Below, in pieces: positions 44,337 to 56,023 of a stretch of 64,000 nucleotides of DNA. The stretch covers positions 6,944,001 to 7,008,000 of the forward strand of contig JBBMOL010000022.1 in NCBI GenBank assembly GCA_037954665.1, written 5' to 3'. Below the pieces are notes generated by a model. That model did no database searches and was not told where the DNA came from. It worked only from the letters and a program-made list of their open reading frames with translations. This stretch comes from Laguncularia racemosa. Taxonomy: Eukaryota; Streptophyta; Magnoliopsida; Myrtales; Combretaceae. A program made the position numbers and the translations under genes. The stretch's first letter is position 1. Each line of letters opens with the position of its first letter.

Positions 44337-46400
44337 CATGCAAATATATTAAACCATAAATGGAAACCCATAAAGGCAAATAAGTAAAATAACTAAACTA
44401 AGAAAATGAAACTGTGCATTTTAAGAATGTGTCGAAGCTGTTGACTAAGATTGGTCTAAATTGGCTTTAGGCTGGTTAGAGTAGGTTGATTCTTATACAA
44501 ACTAAAGTGAGAGTTCGATCTATGTAGAGGATGGCTCGATGGTGTCAAGCTAATCTCAAGGTGTCGAGTAGTAAAAAGGTTCAAGCTTCAAGTTAATCAA
44601 TGGCTTAGGTAAAGTTGGTGACCTCTACTTATTGCTGGCTAACCTAAATATCTTGTCCTTATTTTGTGGGGTTGAACTTGGTAGGACACTCACCCAATAG
44701 GTCGGGGCATTCGATAGGAATTGTGAGGTCTTGCTGAAGCCCCACCAAGTTAAGCAAACATAAGCTTGCTCTTACCCATCCGTAATAAATCTAATTTCTT
44801 CACTAACCTTAATGTCTGATTATCAGCTTAGTGTTTGTAGTGCAAGGTTGGATTGAAGACCTCATCAACATGGCTATTAGACCTTAAGTTTAACATTTTA
44901 ACAAAAAGGTTTAAAGTTCTAGGTAAACAAATTTGTGTTAAGGTATCTATGGAAGTTTGCTTATCATTACACAATAGGGGTAAGGTTAAGATCCTTTGTG
45001 GAGAGGTAGCTTTAGAGGGGGATAGATAAATATGTTGTATCTCACATTGTAGAGCAAGTATAGGAATTTATTTTGGGTTAGGGTTCTAGGTATTCAAAGA
45101 AAATTTAGGTTAGGATGGTCCTTTTAAGATGGTAATAATGCGCTAGTTGTATGTTCTAATAAGAAGAAGGGATAATTTTGGCTCACAAAAGGTAGAGATT
45201 AATCATTCAACTCAAGATTTGAATAGCATGTCACGATCTAATCTGGTTTTTCCTTAATGGATAAAAAAGGCGAATCTTTCATAGGGTCAACTTTCCTCAA
45301 AAACTCATTAGAACTTCCCAAATGGATATTAAAACTCTTAATGTTAGATCAAGAAAAAGGAAGGATTTCCAATGAAATTTCCTTCACATTCTAATTATCC
45401 TTTTGCCATACCAAATGATCTTTCCTTCCTTAATGAGTTATCTTGCTTACATGGTTAAAAACTTTTCTCCAATTTCCATCATGGAGCAGCCTTTGGCCAT
45501 GGCCCTAATTTTTTTTTATAAGCATGAAGAATCCTCTTTAATATCACGTAAAGAGTCTGTGTGGCCTATATAACCACAAAAGTAGCATAAGTCTTACTAT
45601 CACTTATACCTAAATTTAATCTAGATACTATTATTATTTTTATTCTTCGCCCATTTTCTATTGAGAAAAGGTTTATCCACATCATCAATATAGACTCAAA
45701 TCTTGATAAATTCTCTTTAAATATTTGAGCAATCTTCTACCTCAATTACCTTGCCAATGTGAGAGGTAATTCTTTTTGCATTTGAATTCATTATCATAAG
45801 TAAAGGTAAACCTAATAATTGCACCAAAAAAATAGAGAGTTAAAAATGAAAGATGTTCAATTCTTTGTAAAAGATCCTAGGCTTGCAAAATCAATCGATT
45901 AGCCATTACAAACTATGGTTCAAGATATCTAATTTTCTTCAAAGCCATTTCATTTCTCAATGAACAAATGAAAAGATCACCTTCAAAAGGCAAAACTCAA
46001 AACTTCAAAAGCTCCCTAGGACTTCCACATTATATTTACCACTACATTGCAATTTAGAGACTTTTTAATATAAACTCATACAAATTTATCTATTGTTGTT
46101 TGAAGTCCAGAGAGAAATAAGAAAAAAAAAAAGGAAGAAAAAGAAGAAGAAGATTAAGGAACAAAAGACACTTAAACAAGAAAAGACCAACAAACACTAA
46201 AAATAAAGAGCAAAACTATATTAAAAAAAAATGAAAACAAAAAATGGACCTTTAAGAGGGGACACAACCAAGCATAAGAAAAAAAAAAAAACAAAAATGA
46301 AACAACTATTAAAAAGGCAATTGAAGGGCACTAAAAGCTAAAAACCTAAAAGCAAAATGAGTTTTTTTAAAAGGAAGAAATATTCAAAAGATTTTCCAAA
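44337..46400 (-). pseudogene. LINE ORF1 pseudogene (DUF4283 and zinc knuckle)
   Basis: The minus strand at about 45850-45560 reads like LINE ORF1: VQLLGLPL, AKRITSHIGKVIEVEDCSN, VDKPFLNRKWAK, then CYFCGYIGHTDS (about 45570), a CX2CX4H zinc knuckle with its last Cys changed to Ser. Stops and shifts are frequent. Its orientation and distance fit the 5' half of the LINE whose ORF2 lies at 25.8-29.7 kb, with the copia element inserted between. The stretch 44337-45200 is unrecognised. An A-rich stretch lies at about 46110-46330. Confidence 0.65.
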
Positions 46401-46499
46401 ATGAAATCAGATTTTCACTATTAAAACACTAAGCTTGGTGTGGTAGTACCCCTAAAATGGGAGATAGACTCTGATAGAGAGATGTCGTGCCTACTCTTC

Positions 46500-48185
46500 T
46501 AAGTTAAAATTGAACTTTCCTAAACAATTTGATCACTCAGAATCTTAGTTGGACTCAGCAATATCAATGCAAACTACTTTTTACCCATTTTGAAAGAGTA
46601 GATGTACTTGAAACTATCATATTATGCTCTCTTAACATACAACCATGGTCTCTCCAATAGAACATAAGCAACATCCATAACCACTACATTGCATGCCATT
46701 TCATCTTCATATTCACCAATTTTTAAAGAAACCTTAGTTTGCTTGGTAATGTATATTGCAACCTTCCCTCCAAATCAATACATAGTTTAACTTTAAGCCT
46801 AATGTGTGAACAAGCATTATAAAAGCTACGTTTGTGCAGCTACCACTATTAACGATTAAGAAGCATGCCTACTTCTTAATCAAGCACTTTGTGAAGAATT
46901 AATTCTTTGCTTATTGAGTTTAAACTAGTGGTTCCATAATTAAATTACATCAAAGAAAAAGTGGAATATATTGATCTACCTTTAGACATACATAAGCAAC
47001 ATTTTCAAGTTCAAAGTCGATCTTCTTTTCTATATTTTTACCTACATCCTCTACCTTCTCTTTGCTCTCTACTTTAAATTTTAGAACTTCACCTTTGATC
47101 ACCATTACTTTTATATTTAGATATTTTAAAGCTAAATGTCTAAATCCTTGACATTCGAAACATTTAGCTTTGCTAAATCTCCTCCTATGCTATCCTTGAT
47201 CACTCTTGTACTCTATATATAGAAGGAGTGTTTGTTTTGTTGTTAATATGTTTTTCATATCTCTTAAACTCCTTACACTTAAACTTTACTTCCTTAAGCT
47301 TCTAATCAATCTTAGACTTTTCTCTATCATGTTGAGTCTCTAATTTGGGAGAAGAACCATATAGTTTGACTCTACCTCATTGCCTTTACCTTTCGACTCT
47401 ACAAGCCAATTTTATCACAACATCTAAAGTCTTATATTGTTGTATTTCCATTGCATCTATGGTTTCATATGTTAACTTAGCAATGAATCTAGTTATGATT
47501 GGTTCAATGAGCTCATTTATTTCAAATATGATAAGAAGTGCTTCATACTCATGTGCATAATCTCCTAAACTCATACCTCCTTGTTTTAGAATCTACAATC
47601 TCATATACAGTTCTTGTTTATAGTATTGTGGAACAAATTTCTTTCTTAATACTCTTTTCATCATAGCCTAGGTGGTTACCTCTACTTCACCATCATCCCT
47701 TCTTCAAATTCTTTTACCACAAAGTGGCATGCCTAGTAAATTCTAAGGACCATCTAATATTAGTACAATTGTTATACCCATAACATTCAAACAACCTCTC
47801 AATTTGGTGCTCCCAATCTAGATAATCATTTGGTGTATCATGTCCATTAAATTTATGAACTCTAGGTTTGACTATTTCAAGCCCTCTATTCTACATATTC
47901 CTTTCAATAACATATGCTCTACCAAAATTATCACCCTCTTCATCCACTAATTCATCAATTTCGTGTTGCACTCTATCGCGGTTATCACCAAAACCATTTC
48001 CTTAGGTTGTGTTCATCCCTAAGGTTTGTATCAATATGATTTTCATAGTTAATATAGTACACATCATCTCTACAGTATTAGCTAATCGTTGATTCATATC
48101 ATGCCTAACAATATCTCTCTTCCTTCTTCACATCACTATCATGAGCCCTATCATTAATAATCCCATCAACATAGTCTCTAGACAT
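46500..48185 (-). pseudogene. Gypsy gag-protease pseudogene of the outer element
   Basis: The minus strand starts MSRDYVDGI at 48185. Gag motifs include VHKFNGHDTPNDYLDWEHQIERLF (about 47850-47780), ATLW near 47720, and a Gag block at 47574-47386 (SLGDYAHEYEALLI, IITRFIAKL, IDAMEIQQY). A protease follows with NSGSCTN (46853-46829), where Asp of the usual DSG is Asn, and a later ERPWLYVKR (about 46650), like the LLGRPW block. Stops and shifts are common and no RT follows, because the LINE begins at about 46.4 kb. Confidence 0.7.
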
Positions 48186-48238
48186 TTTTAGATTAACAGT
48201 TAGTCAACAATGAAGCACATTAAATCATAGACTAATAT

Positions 48239-49330
48239 GCCTAAATCTGAGAGAGGATTTAGGACATAGTCCTTGAATGTGCAACCAAATAAAAATATGG
48301 CATTTAATTTCTAGATATAATATATTGAAAAAGGAACAAATTTTTATGATTTTTTAAATGTTTTTAATGAAAGTGAATAAAAGATAAAAAGATATGGATG
48401 AGATCAAGAATTGGATATGATGCACCAAATGTGAATTCGAAGTGGGATTGTGATTAAAATATAGGATTCAATATGACTCATGAAGGTATGTTTACCATAA
48501 TCTATGAAACATATTGATAAGAACTAAAAGAATAATTTAAGAGAAAAACATTTACATGGAATTAATTTGAAGAAAAAAAAGTTTTTATAGTTCTTAATTC
48601 ATTGATTTTGCATTACATAGCATCTAAATCTTTTAAAATTTTTATCTTTCTCTCTCAAGCAAAACTTTTCGAGGCACAATATAACCAATCAAGAGCTATA
48701 ATTCATTGTAAATTTAGAAACAGAATGACAATTACATTCAAAACTAGAATTAGATTCCCTAAGGTTTTTAGATCGAGTTTTTCTACGATCTAAAATCTAG
48801 CCTTCATCGACTTTTCTCTTACTATCAAAGCCGCAATCATGTTGATATTGGTCTAGCTTCTTCCTTGGCCTCAAATTCCCATCGATATACATGTATGAGT
48901 GTGTGTGTATTACTACTCTTTTGTTTTAGAATATGAGAAATTAAAATGTAAAAGGAAATCAAAAGTGAAGAGAGTTACTCTTATAAGAATTAGACTCAAA
49001 GTGGATGAGAATATATAATAGTCATAGAGAAAACGGCAATGGCTGACAAGATTGACACACATATGCACACACACACAAAGATTAGAAGGGAGGGTGATGA
49101 GATAGGCACTATTATAAAATTAAGTTATAAATATTATAAATCTTAATCTTAAATGATTTCAAAAGATTGACACATTCATGGGGCTTGTTTATAATGGAGT
49201 TAATAAATGGGTTTAGTTGTTGGATTTGAATCTATATACTTTTATAAATAAGTTCAAAATGGTTTAACCCATTTATTAATTATGTTGAGTTTTACTTATA
49301 TACACTCATTTATAATTATGTCTCATTAGG
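48239..49330 (-). repeat. Old LTR-like segment, 5' LTR of the outer gypsy element
   Basis: It lies just upstream (minus sense) of the gag ATG at 48185. It begins TGCCTAAATCTGAGAG in plus orientation and aligns by eye with 24306-25730. The far edge near 49330 is set only by where the next element begins. It includes a short (AC)n run (about 49066-49078). Confidence 0.5.
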
Positions 49331-50177
49331 TCCTAGTCGATAGGTAGAGAGAAAATTTATTTCACACTTCTTGTAAGGTGCAAGGTAATTTGTGTGTTAT
49401 TATTATTGATGGTGGTAATTGTACTAATGTTGTGGTTGCCTCATTAGTATCAAAATTACAACTTGTAACTACCCTACATCCAGAACCTTACACATTACAT
49501 TGGTTGAGTGAGTAGGGGAGTTTCCATGTGACCTAGAGGGCTAGGGTACCTTTTAGTATAGGGGATAAATACTATGATGAGATTGAATATGATATTCTTC
49601 CCATGTGTGCATCCTATATATTACTTAGTAGGCCATGGTTATATGATAGGGGGGTTTTACATAATGGCTATAGAAATACTTATATGTTCCAGCAAGATGG
49701 TAAACGTATAGTATTGAGCCCTATGTCACCATCAGAGGTCCAAGGGGTGCAAAGATAGATAAGTCAACCATTAGAGGTCCTTGAGGTTCATAGTTAGATG
49801 AGTTAACCTTTAGATGACCAAGCGATTCAGAAGTAAATGTGTCAACCATCAGAGGTCCAAAAGGTTCAGGGGTAGATGAGTAAACCATCATAGGGCTAAG
49901 AGGTTCAAAGACATATAGGTGAAACAAGGAAGAATAAAGCATTATTGGTAGGACAGTTTGAGTTAGGAGAGGCCATAACAGATGATAGACCCTTATATAT
50001 GTTACAGATGAGATACATCTTAGAGACGGAGGGGCGAGAGCAACAACCCTCTATGATATCTCATGTACTAGGAGACTACAGTGATAATTTTACAGATAAC
50101 TTGGTAAGAGGATATAGAGTTTCTACTGCATTTTACCTATCAAATTTGATGACAAATCTTCTTGAGGCTTGAGGAGA
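49330..50177 (+). pseudogene. Gypsy protease remnant, copy A (truncated on the left)
   Basis: The plus strand codes a retropepsin-like fragment: VIIIDGGNCTNV (49394-49430, DGG in place of DSG) and LLSRPWLYDRGVLHNGYRN (about 49621-49676; the usual LLGRPW). A C-terminal tail of imperfect repeats (49731-49922) and a final open stretch (49945-50172) ending ..LEA next to the LTR complete it. Several stops are present. It matches copy B (52510-53342) closely, and the match stops abruptly at the left (gataggtagagag). Confidence 0.75.
49731..49922 (+). repeat. Coding minisatellite in the protease tail, copy A
   Basis: About five imperfect units of 36-50 bases around tca-acca-tcagaggtccaa and aggttca, coding SEVQ/LEV..MSQP-type repeats. 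The same array is at 52907-53090 in copy B. Confidence 0.7.
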
Positions 50178-51081
50178 TGATAAGAATCAAAATCCTACAA
50201 GATCTATCATTAAGGCAAGAGCCAAAGGGTTACAAAATTTGGTGATGAAAGTCGTCTTTAAACAAACCGACCTTGAAAATATTTGTATACTAACTTCTTT
50301 TCCATTACTTATTTCTTATGCATTCCAATAAGTATACTTGTGGTTTTTTACAAGGCGATGAATAAACTCGCTAAAGCTCAACTTGTGGGTTATTCAAGGG
50401 CCGATATAAACCAAAGAAGAATTGGTCCAACAGATTTTTCACTTAAATCGAAGAACCGACTACTTGAAGACCATTTGTATATGTAATTGATACTTATGAG
50501 AACCGGTCATTTTATTTTGTACTTGTAATTTGTGATTAGGGAACCGACCACTTAAGTGGCATCTTTGTAATTTTTTTTACATTTTTACCTTAATAGGTGC
50601 AAGTATAAATACTTCATAACTAGGGTTTGTATGGAGCTTTTTGTCATTTTGAAGAAAACACTTTTGTTGCCGTAAGAGAGAGAGTCCCTCTTGCTAAAAC
50701 ATCCACTCTTATCAATTTCTAGGAAATTGTGGCGAGTTTAGCTTGGAATTTCTTGTGAGTAATATCAAGATCTTTTAGGTTGCTTCCTTTTATTACTAGT
50801 GTGTAATATCTGGTGATAATAGGTTGCTTTTATCTAATTGTTGTTTCACGCTAATTTAAGGTTTATATTGCTAGGATTTCAAACTAATTTTAGATATTGG
50901 AATTGCATTTTATATATAATTTGATTGGTGTTAGAATTCTTTGTAATACATCTAATTTAAGTTCATGCCATTGAGTTTGTTCATCCTTGATTCATGCCAA
51001 TTTTATGTACAATTGAGCATTTGTAGATTGATTAATCATTTGGATTGAGTTCAACTGTTAGATTCATTTTTAAGTACATCA
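50178..51081 (+). repeat. LTR A (904 bp) of the plus-strand gypsy element
   Basis: Starts TGATAAG after a purine tract (GAGGAGA) and ends ACATCA before the PBS, so the termini are TGAT and ATCA. A TATA box GTATAAATA is at 50603-50611. It aligns end to end with LTR B (53343-54255). Confidence 0.8.
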
Positions 51082-51085
51082 TCTT

Positions 51086-51097
51086 TTGGTATCAGAG
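51086..51097 (+). promoter_or_regulatory. Primer-binding site after LTR A
   Basis: TTTTGGTATCAGAGC directly follows LTR A (51084-51098). A decayed second copy of the same LTR-end/PBS block occurs at 51203-51237. Confidence 0.85.
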
Positions 51098-51098
51098 C

Positions 51099-52509
51099 AA
51101 TTTATTTCATGCAAATTAGGGGTCACGTGGCAATTGGAATCATGTCATTTGTGGAATTTGTTTAATTAATTCTACAATTGCAATTATGTACATGTGCTTT
51201 GGATTTTTAAGTAGATCATAATTTGGTATTAGAGTATTGGTTTTTTAGAAGGGAATTTCGTGATCTTCAATTGAAATTAGGGTTCTTGAATTTTACTTCT
51301 TGATCCAAATTATTCAGCTAGAATTGAAGTACTTAATTTCGATTTTGTTGTGTTAAACTTGTTGATTGTTGAAGTAAAGTGGAGATCTTGTAGTAGTCCC
51401 TTTGTTCTTGAACTTACTGTGAAGAGAAAGGAAGTAGAAGAGCATTTCTTGTGTCATTTTTAGAATTGAGGGTACATCATTTGTGGAAGAAGAGTGAATT
51501 GTGTGTTGGTGTTTCAGAAAATTGTAATTGTCACTTATAATTTCCAGGTTTAAATTTGCATGGAGAATAGGGAATTATTTGAATTCAAACATATCCATTA
51601 AGTTTAAGGAAGTTATTGAGTGGTATTGATTGCATTCTATTTGAATTTGAAATTGATTCTTACTATTTGTGGAGACGGTTGCATTAAGGGTGTAATATTT
51701 TGAATTGTTGTCGTGATTGTGTTTGTGTTGATGTGTAGCGGTGTAAGTGTGTATTGAGTTTAAGGGGTTGCAACGTGTGTTGTTATGTATGTTGAGGCAA
51801 GGAGGAGCTGCACTTGAAGTGTTGTTGTTTGAAGGAGTGCACCGTGTTTGTGTTATGTATGTGTGGCGGTGTGAGTGTGTTATAAATTGTTGTGGAGTTG
51901 TGTTGTGTAAAGAAGGTGCTGCACATAAAGTGAAGGTGTGTGTTTGTACTGTGATTAGAAGGGAATAATAGTGGGTAAATTTGAATTTCAAAACAAGCAT
52001 TAAAGTGTGAAAGTTATTAAGTATTGATGCTTAAACACTTGCTTAGTTGAACTCATTAACTTGCTATTTAGAATTATTTAATTATTGCTTCAACTTGTTG
52101 TTGTCATAATTGAAGTGTAGAAGTGAGTGAAGTTAAGTGGAGTTTTATGCTTTTCTTTTGTAGTGGTTGTTGCGTGGCATTAGAGTAGTGTTGTTGTGAA
52201 GGTGTTTGTTGCCTTTGGTTGTGTGTTGAAGTATAGGAAGTGTGTATGTTGTGGTGTAAGATAAAGTGAACTGTGAGTGTTGAGGTGTGTGTTATATTTG
52301 GTTGTATAGTACACCGTAGGTGTGTGAAGACCGTGGAAGTGCCATTGTGTGTATTGCATTGTGAATATAGCTGTGGTGTAAGGTTGAGGCGTGTTGATTG
52401 TGACGTGGTGTGTAGTGAAGTGTGTTGGCTTTTTGAAATTAGTAAGCAACCATATCAAATGATTTGTATTTGTCTACTAATGTCCTATGCCAAGCCTTGA
52501 CTTCTTTTC
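51099..52509 (+). other. Non-coding internal region with TG-rich, C-poor strand bias
   Basis: No gag is recognisable between the PBS and protease copy B. The plus strand at about 51660-52430 is full of GTGTGTTG-like runs and very poor in C. Minus-strand ORFs here (141 and 92 codons; Thr/His/Asn-rich) are by-products of that bias. This may be an untranslated leader or a decayed insertion. Confidence 0.5.
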
Positions 52510-53342
52510 CAACCATTGATGATAGGTAGAGAGAAAATTTAATTCACACTTCCTGTTGGGTACAAGGTAATTTGTGTTATTATTATTGATTGTGGTAGTT
52601 GTACTAATATTGTAGCTACCTCATTAGTATCAAAATTACAACTTGTAACTACCCTACACCTTACATTGGTTGAGTGAGCAGAGGAGTCTCCATGTGACCT
52701 AGAAGGCTGGGGTACCTTTTAGTATAAGGGATAAATATTATGATGAGATTGAATGTGATATTCTTCCCATATGTGCATCCCATATATTGCTTAGCAGGCC
52801 GTGGTTGTATGATAGGAGGGTTTTACATAATGGCTATAGAAATACTCATATGTTCCAACAGGATGGTAAACGTATAGTATTGAGCCCTATGTCAGCATCA
52901 AAGGTCCAAGAGGTGCAAAGACAAATAAATCAACCATTAGAGGTCCTGGAGGTTCATAGTCAGATGAGTCAACCTTTAGAGGACCAAGCAATTCAAAAGT
53001 AGATGTGTCAACCATCAGAGGTCCAAAAGGTTCAAGGGTAGATGAGTAAACCATCAAAGAGCCAAGAGGTTTAAAGGCATATAGGTGAAACAGGGAAGAA
53101 GAAAACATTATTGGTGGGACAGTTTGAGTTAGGGGAGGCCATAACAAATGATAGACCCTTGTATGTGTTATAGATGAGACATACTCTAGAGATAGAGGGG
53201 CGAAAGCAACTCCCCCTATGGTATCTTAAGTATTGGGAAACTATAGTGATAATTTTAGAGATAACTTGATAGGAGGATACAGATTCTCTATTGCATTTTA
53301 CCTATCAGATTTGAGGACAAATCTTCTTGAGGCCTGAGGAGA
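52510..53342 (+). pseudogene. Gypsy protease remnant, copy B
   Basis: Same order as copy A: IIIDCGSCTN (about 52577-52606, active-site Gly changed to Cys), LLSRPWLYDRRVLHNGYRN (52785-52840), the repeat tail (52907-53090) and a last block up to LTR B. Stops are present. No RT, RNase H or integrase follows, so the parental element was already protease-only. Confidence 0.75.
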
Positions 53343-54255
53343 TGATAGGAATAAAAATCCTATCGGACCTATCACTAAGGTAAGAGCCAAAGGGTTACAA
53401 AATTTGGTGATAAAGGTCTTCTTTAAACAAATGAACCCTAAAAATATTTGTATACTAACTTCTTTTCCATTACTTATTTCTTGTGCATTTCAGTAGGTAT
53501 ACTTGTGGGTTTTTATAGGGCAATGGATAAACTCGCTAAAGCTCAACTTGTGGGTTATTCATGGGCCAACATAAACTAAAGAAGAACTGGTTTAACAAAT
53601 TTTTCACTTGAATTGAAGAATCGGCTACTTAAAGACCATTTGTATATGTAACTATTACTTATGAGAACCGGTCATTTTATTTTGTACTTGTAATTTGTGA
53701 TTAGGGAACTGACCACTTAAGTGGTATCTTTGTATTTTTATTTTTTTTTATACATTTTTACCCTAATAGGAATAAGTATAAATACTTGCTAACTAGAGTT
53801 TGTATAGAGTTTTCTATCATTTTGAAGAAAAAACTTTTTTTGCTGTGAGAGAGAGAGTCCCTCTTGCTAAAACATCCACTTTTATCAATTTCTAGGAAAT
53901 TTTTGTGAGTTTGGTTTGGATTTTCTTGTGAGTAATATCAAGATTTTCTAGGTTGCTTCCTTTTATTACTAGTGTGTAATATCTAGTGATAATATGTTGA
54001 TTTTATCTACTTGTTGTTTCACGCCAATTTAGGGTTCATATTGTTGAGATTTCAAACCAATTTTAGAGATTGGAATTGCATTTTATATGTAATTTGATTG
54101 ATGTTGGAATTCCTTGTAATACATCTAATTTGGGTTCACGCCATTGAGTTTGTTCATCCTTGATTCACACAAATTTTATGTACAATTGAGCATTTTTAGA
54201 TTGATTAATCATTTGGATTGAGTTCATGTGCTTAGATTCATTTTTAAGCACATCA
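53343..54255 (+). repeat. LTR B (913 bp) of the plus-strand gypsy element
   Basis: TGATAGG...CACATCA, with the TATA box GTATAAATA at 53777-53785. Pairs with LTR A 3174 bases upstream. The following five bases are agttg; with LTR A flanked by internal sequence, a target duplication cannot be tested here. Confidence 0.8.
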
Positions 54256-56023
54256 AGTTGACAACCAAGGATATATAAGATTGCCCCTTAGAGGACGATT
54301 AGGTGGTCATATAGAGGAAACTAATAGACAAAGCATTGACCGAGTGGTGGTGGTTGACCGATTGAGGCAATATGATGATGAACTTAGATTTCTATATTAT
54401 TGTGCATCATATCATCAGTCTTGCAAATCATTCTAGGTTAATGCTCCAATCATGAGTCATATTGATCATGGCATTAATCTCCTCGAGTTTAACTTCACAA
54501 TATGTGAGTAATATTTAATTGCTAGTTTCATTCATCTTTCTTTTTACATTCATTTATTCTATCAAAAAAAAAACCTTAAAAATCCCGAGGATAATAATAG
54601 CAATTGCAACATCGATTGAGAAGCTTCAATCATGGAATTTACCCACATCATATTTGGTACTAGAGTAAAGAATGAAGGCAAGGTTTTGTTATCTATGGTG
54701 GCACATGTGGTCACTGTGTGTGTGTATGTGTGTATGTGTAGCATGAAGCTTTTAAGTGATGGTGTTGTGTGTAATAGTGCTTGGCATGATACATGTTGCA
54801 AGTTTTTGGCATAAAGGTGCGATCTTCCTTTGTAAGTATTGAAACTCTCTCTTGTTTGCAAATTTGAAGATTTTGTGTTATGATTATAATTGCTATTGTA
54901 GTTGATAGGTTGGTTTGTAGAGAATTGTATGTTTGAGATTATTGATTGTTGGTTGTGATTGATTTAGTTAGGTTGATTGAATTTTTTCATAGATTATTAT
55001 TTGATTATTTGAGCAAATGGCGAGAGAGAAAATGATTAGGTCTTTTGATGTTATCTATGAGTTTATTCATGAATTGTAACCTATGTTGAGCACTTACATG
55101 GCACAATAAGGATTTACATCGCCTTAGGTTACAAAATAACCACCCAAAGAGTCAAATCCATTGGTAGAAGAAGGAAAAAAGGTAGTGGAGGAAGTTAAGG
55201 TTAAAAAAAATTGAAAGATTTACAACAAAGGCTAAATTGAATATAAAAAGAACATTGTTATGGAAGCTTCAAATAAGATTATTGAAGTTAAGCTTGAGAG
55301 TAGACACCAAACAAAACATTCTATGAAGGAGGTAGTGGTGGTTGAGAACTCTAACATGGTTGATGAGGAGATTAAGGGGTTTGGTGATGTCAAATTATTA
55401 GTATGGTAAAATTGATTCTTATTGATAATACACTAGCATTAGTATCATGAATGGCTCCATGTATTCAAGTTGTGGGAGATCTAGGACAGAGAAGATTTAT
55501 TCCATGTTAGATGCATGGTAAAGGGTAAAACATGAAAATTGGTTATAGATGAAAGTAGTAAAGTCAATTTTGTGTCTTAGAAATCTGTTAAGATGATGGG
55601 CTTATAGAACTCTATACATCCATAACCACACCTTCTACATTGGCTCAAGAAATAAGAGGCAATGCATGCCTACAAATAAGTGTGTGTTTCTTTTGCAATT
55701 AATAAATACATTGACAAGGTTGTTTATTATATAGGTTCCATGGATGATACACACTTGCTGTTAGGGAGACCTTAGCAATATGATAGGCATTTAGTGTATG
55801 ATGGATATTAAAATACTTACGCTATCAAGATTGGTGACCATTGATTTATATTGTTGCTTATAAACCCGGATGAAACAATGTAAGAAAGGTTTTTGTTTAT
55901 CAAGAAGAAAAAGGGTAAAAAGAGTTTTTTCATACATATCGAGCCATCTTATATTCAAAGGAAGTGTGGACTGAGTCATCATGTCAAGAAAGATCTGATT
56001 ACCAATAGAGGATGAATATAAAG
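54256..56023 (+). pseudogene. Another gypsy remnant: PBS-like site, leader and protease
   Basis: At 54651-54666 TATTTGGTACTAGAGT resembles a decayed PBS after an ACATCA LTR-like end (about 54648). Downstream an ORF-like reading begins MAREKMIRSFDVIYEF (about 55018). A protease remnant follows at about 55480-55890: KLVIDESSKVNF (Asp kept, following Gly lost), IDKVVYYIGSMDDTHLLLGRP (two short blocks) and QYDRHLVYDGY. The reading is plus strand with stops. It differs from copies A and B and so belongs to another family. The stretch 54256-54640 is not recognised. Confidence 0.6.

Noticed and set aside
30460..44341. A claimed target duplication for the Sirevirus-like element
   Set aside because: The immediate flanks (actat and catgc) do not match. 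A catac three bases out differs by one base from catgc, too weak to assert.
49721..49942. Minus-strand ORFs with repeated GPLMVD (also 52887-53147)
   Set aside because: Antisense reading of the protease-tail minisatellite; orientation and neighbours support the plus strand.
52180..52458. Thr/His-rich minus-strand ORFs (also 51575-52000)
   Set aside because: Produced by the TG-rich bias of the plus strand; no start context or family support.
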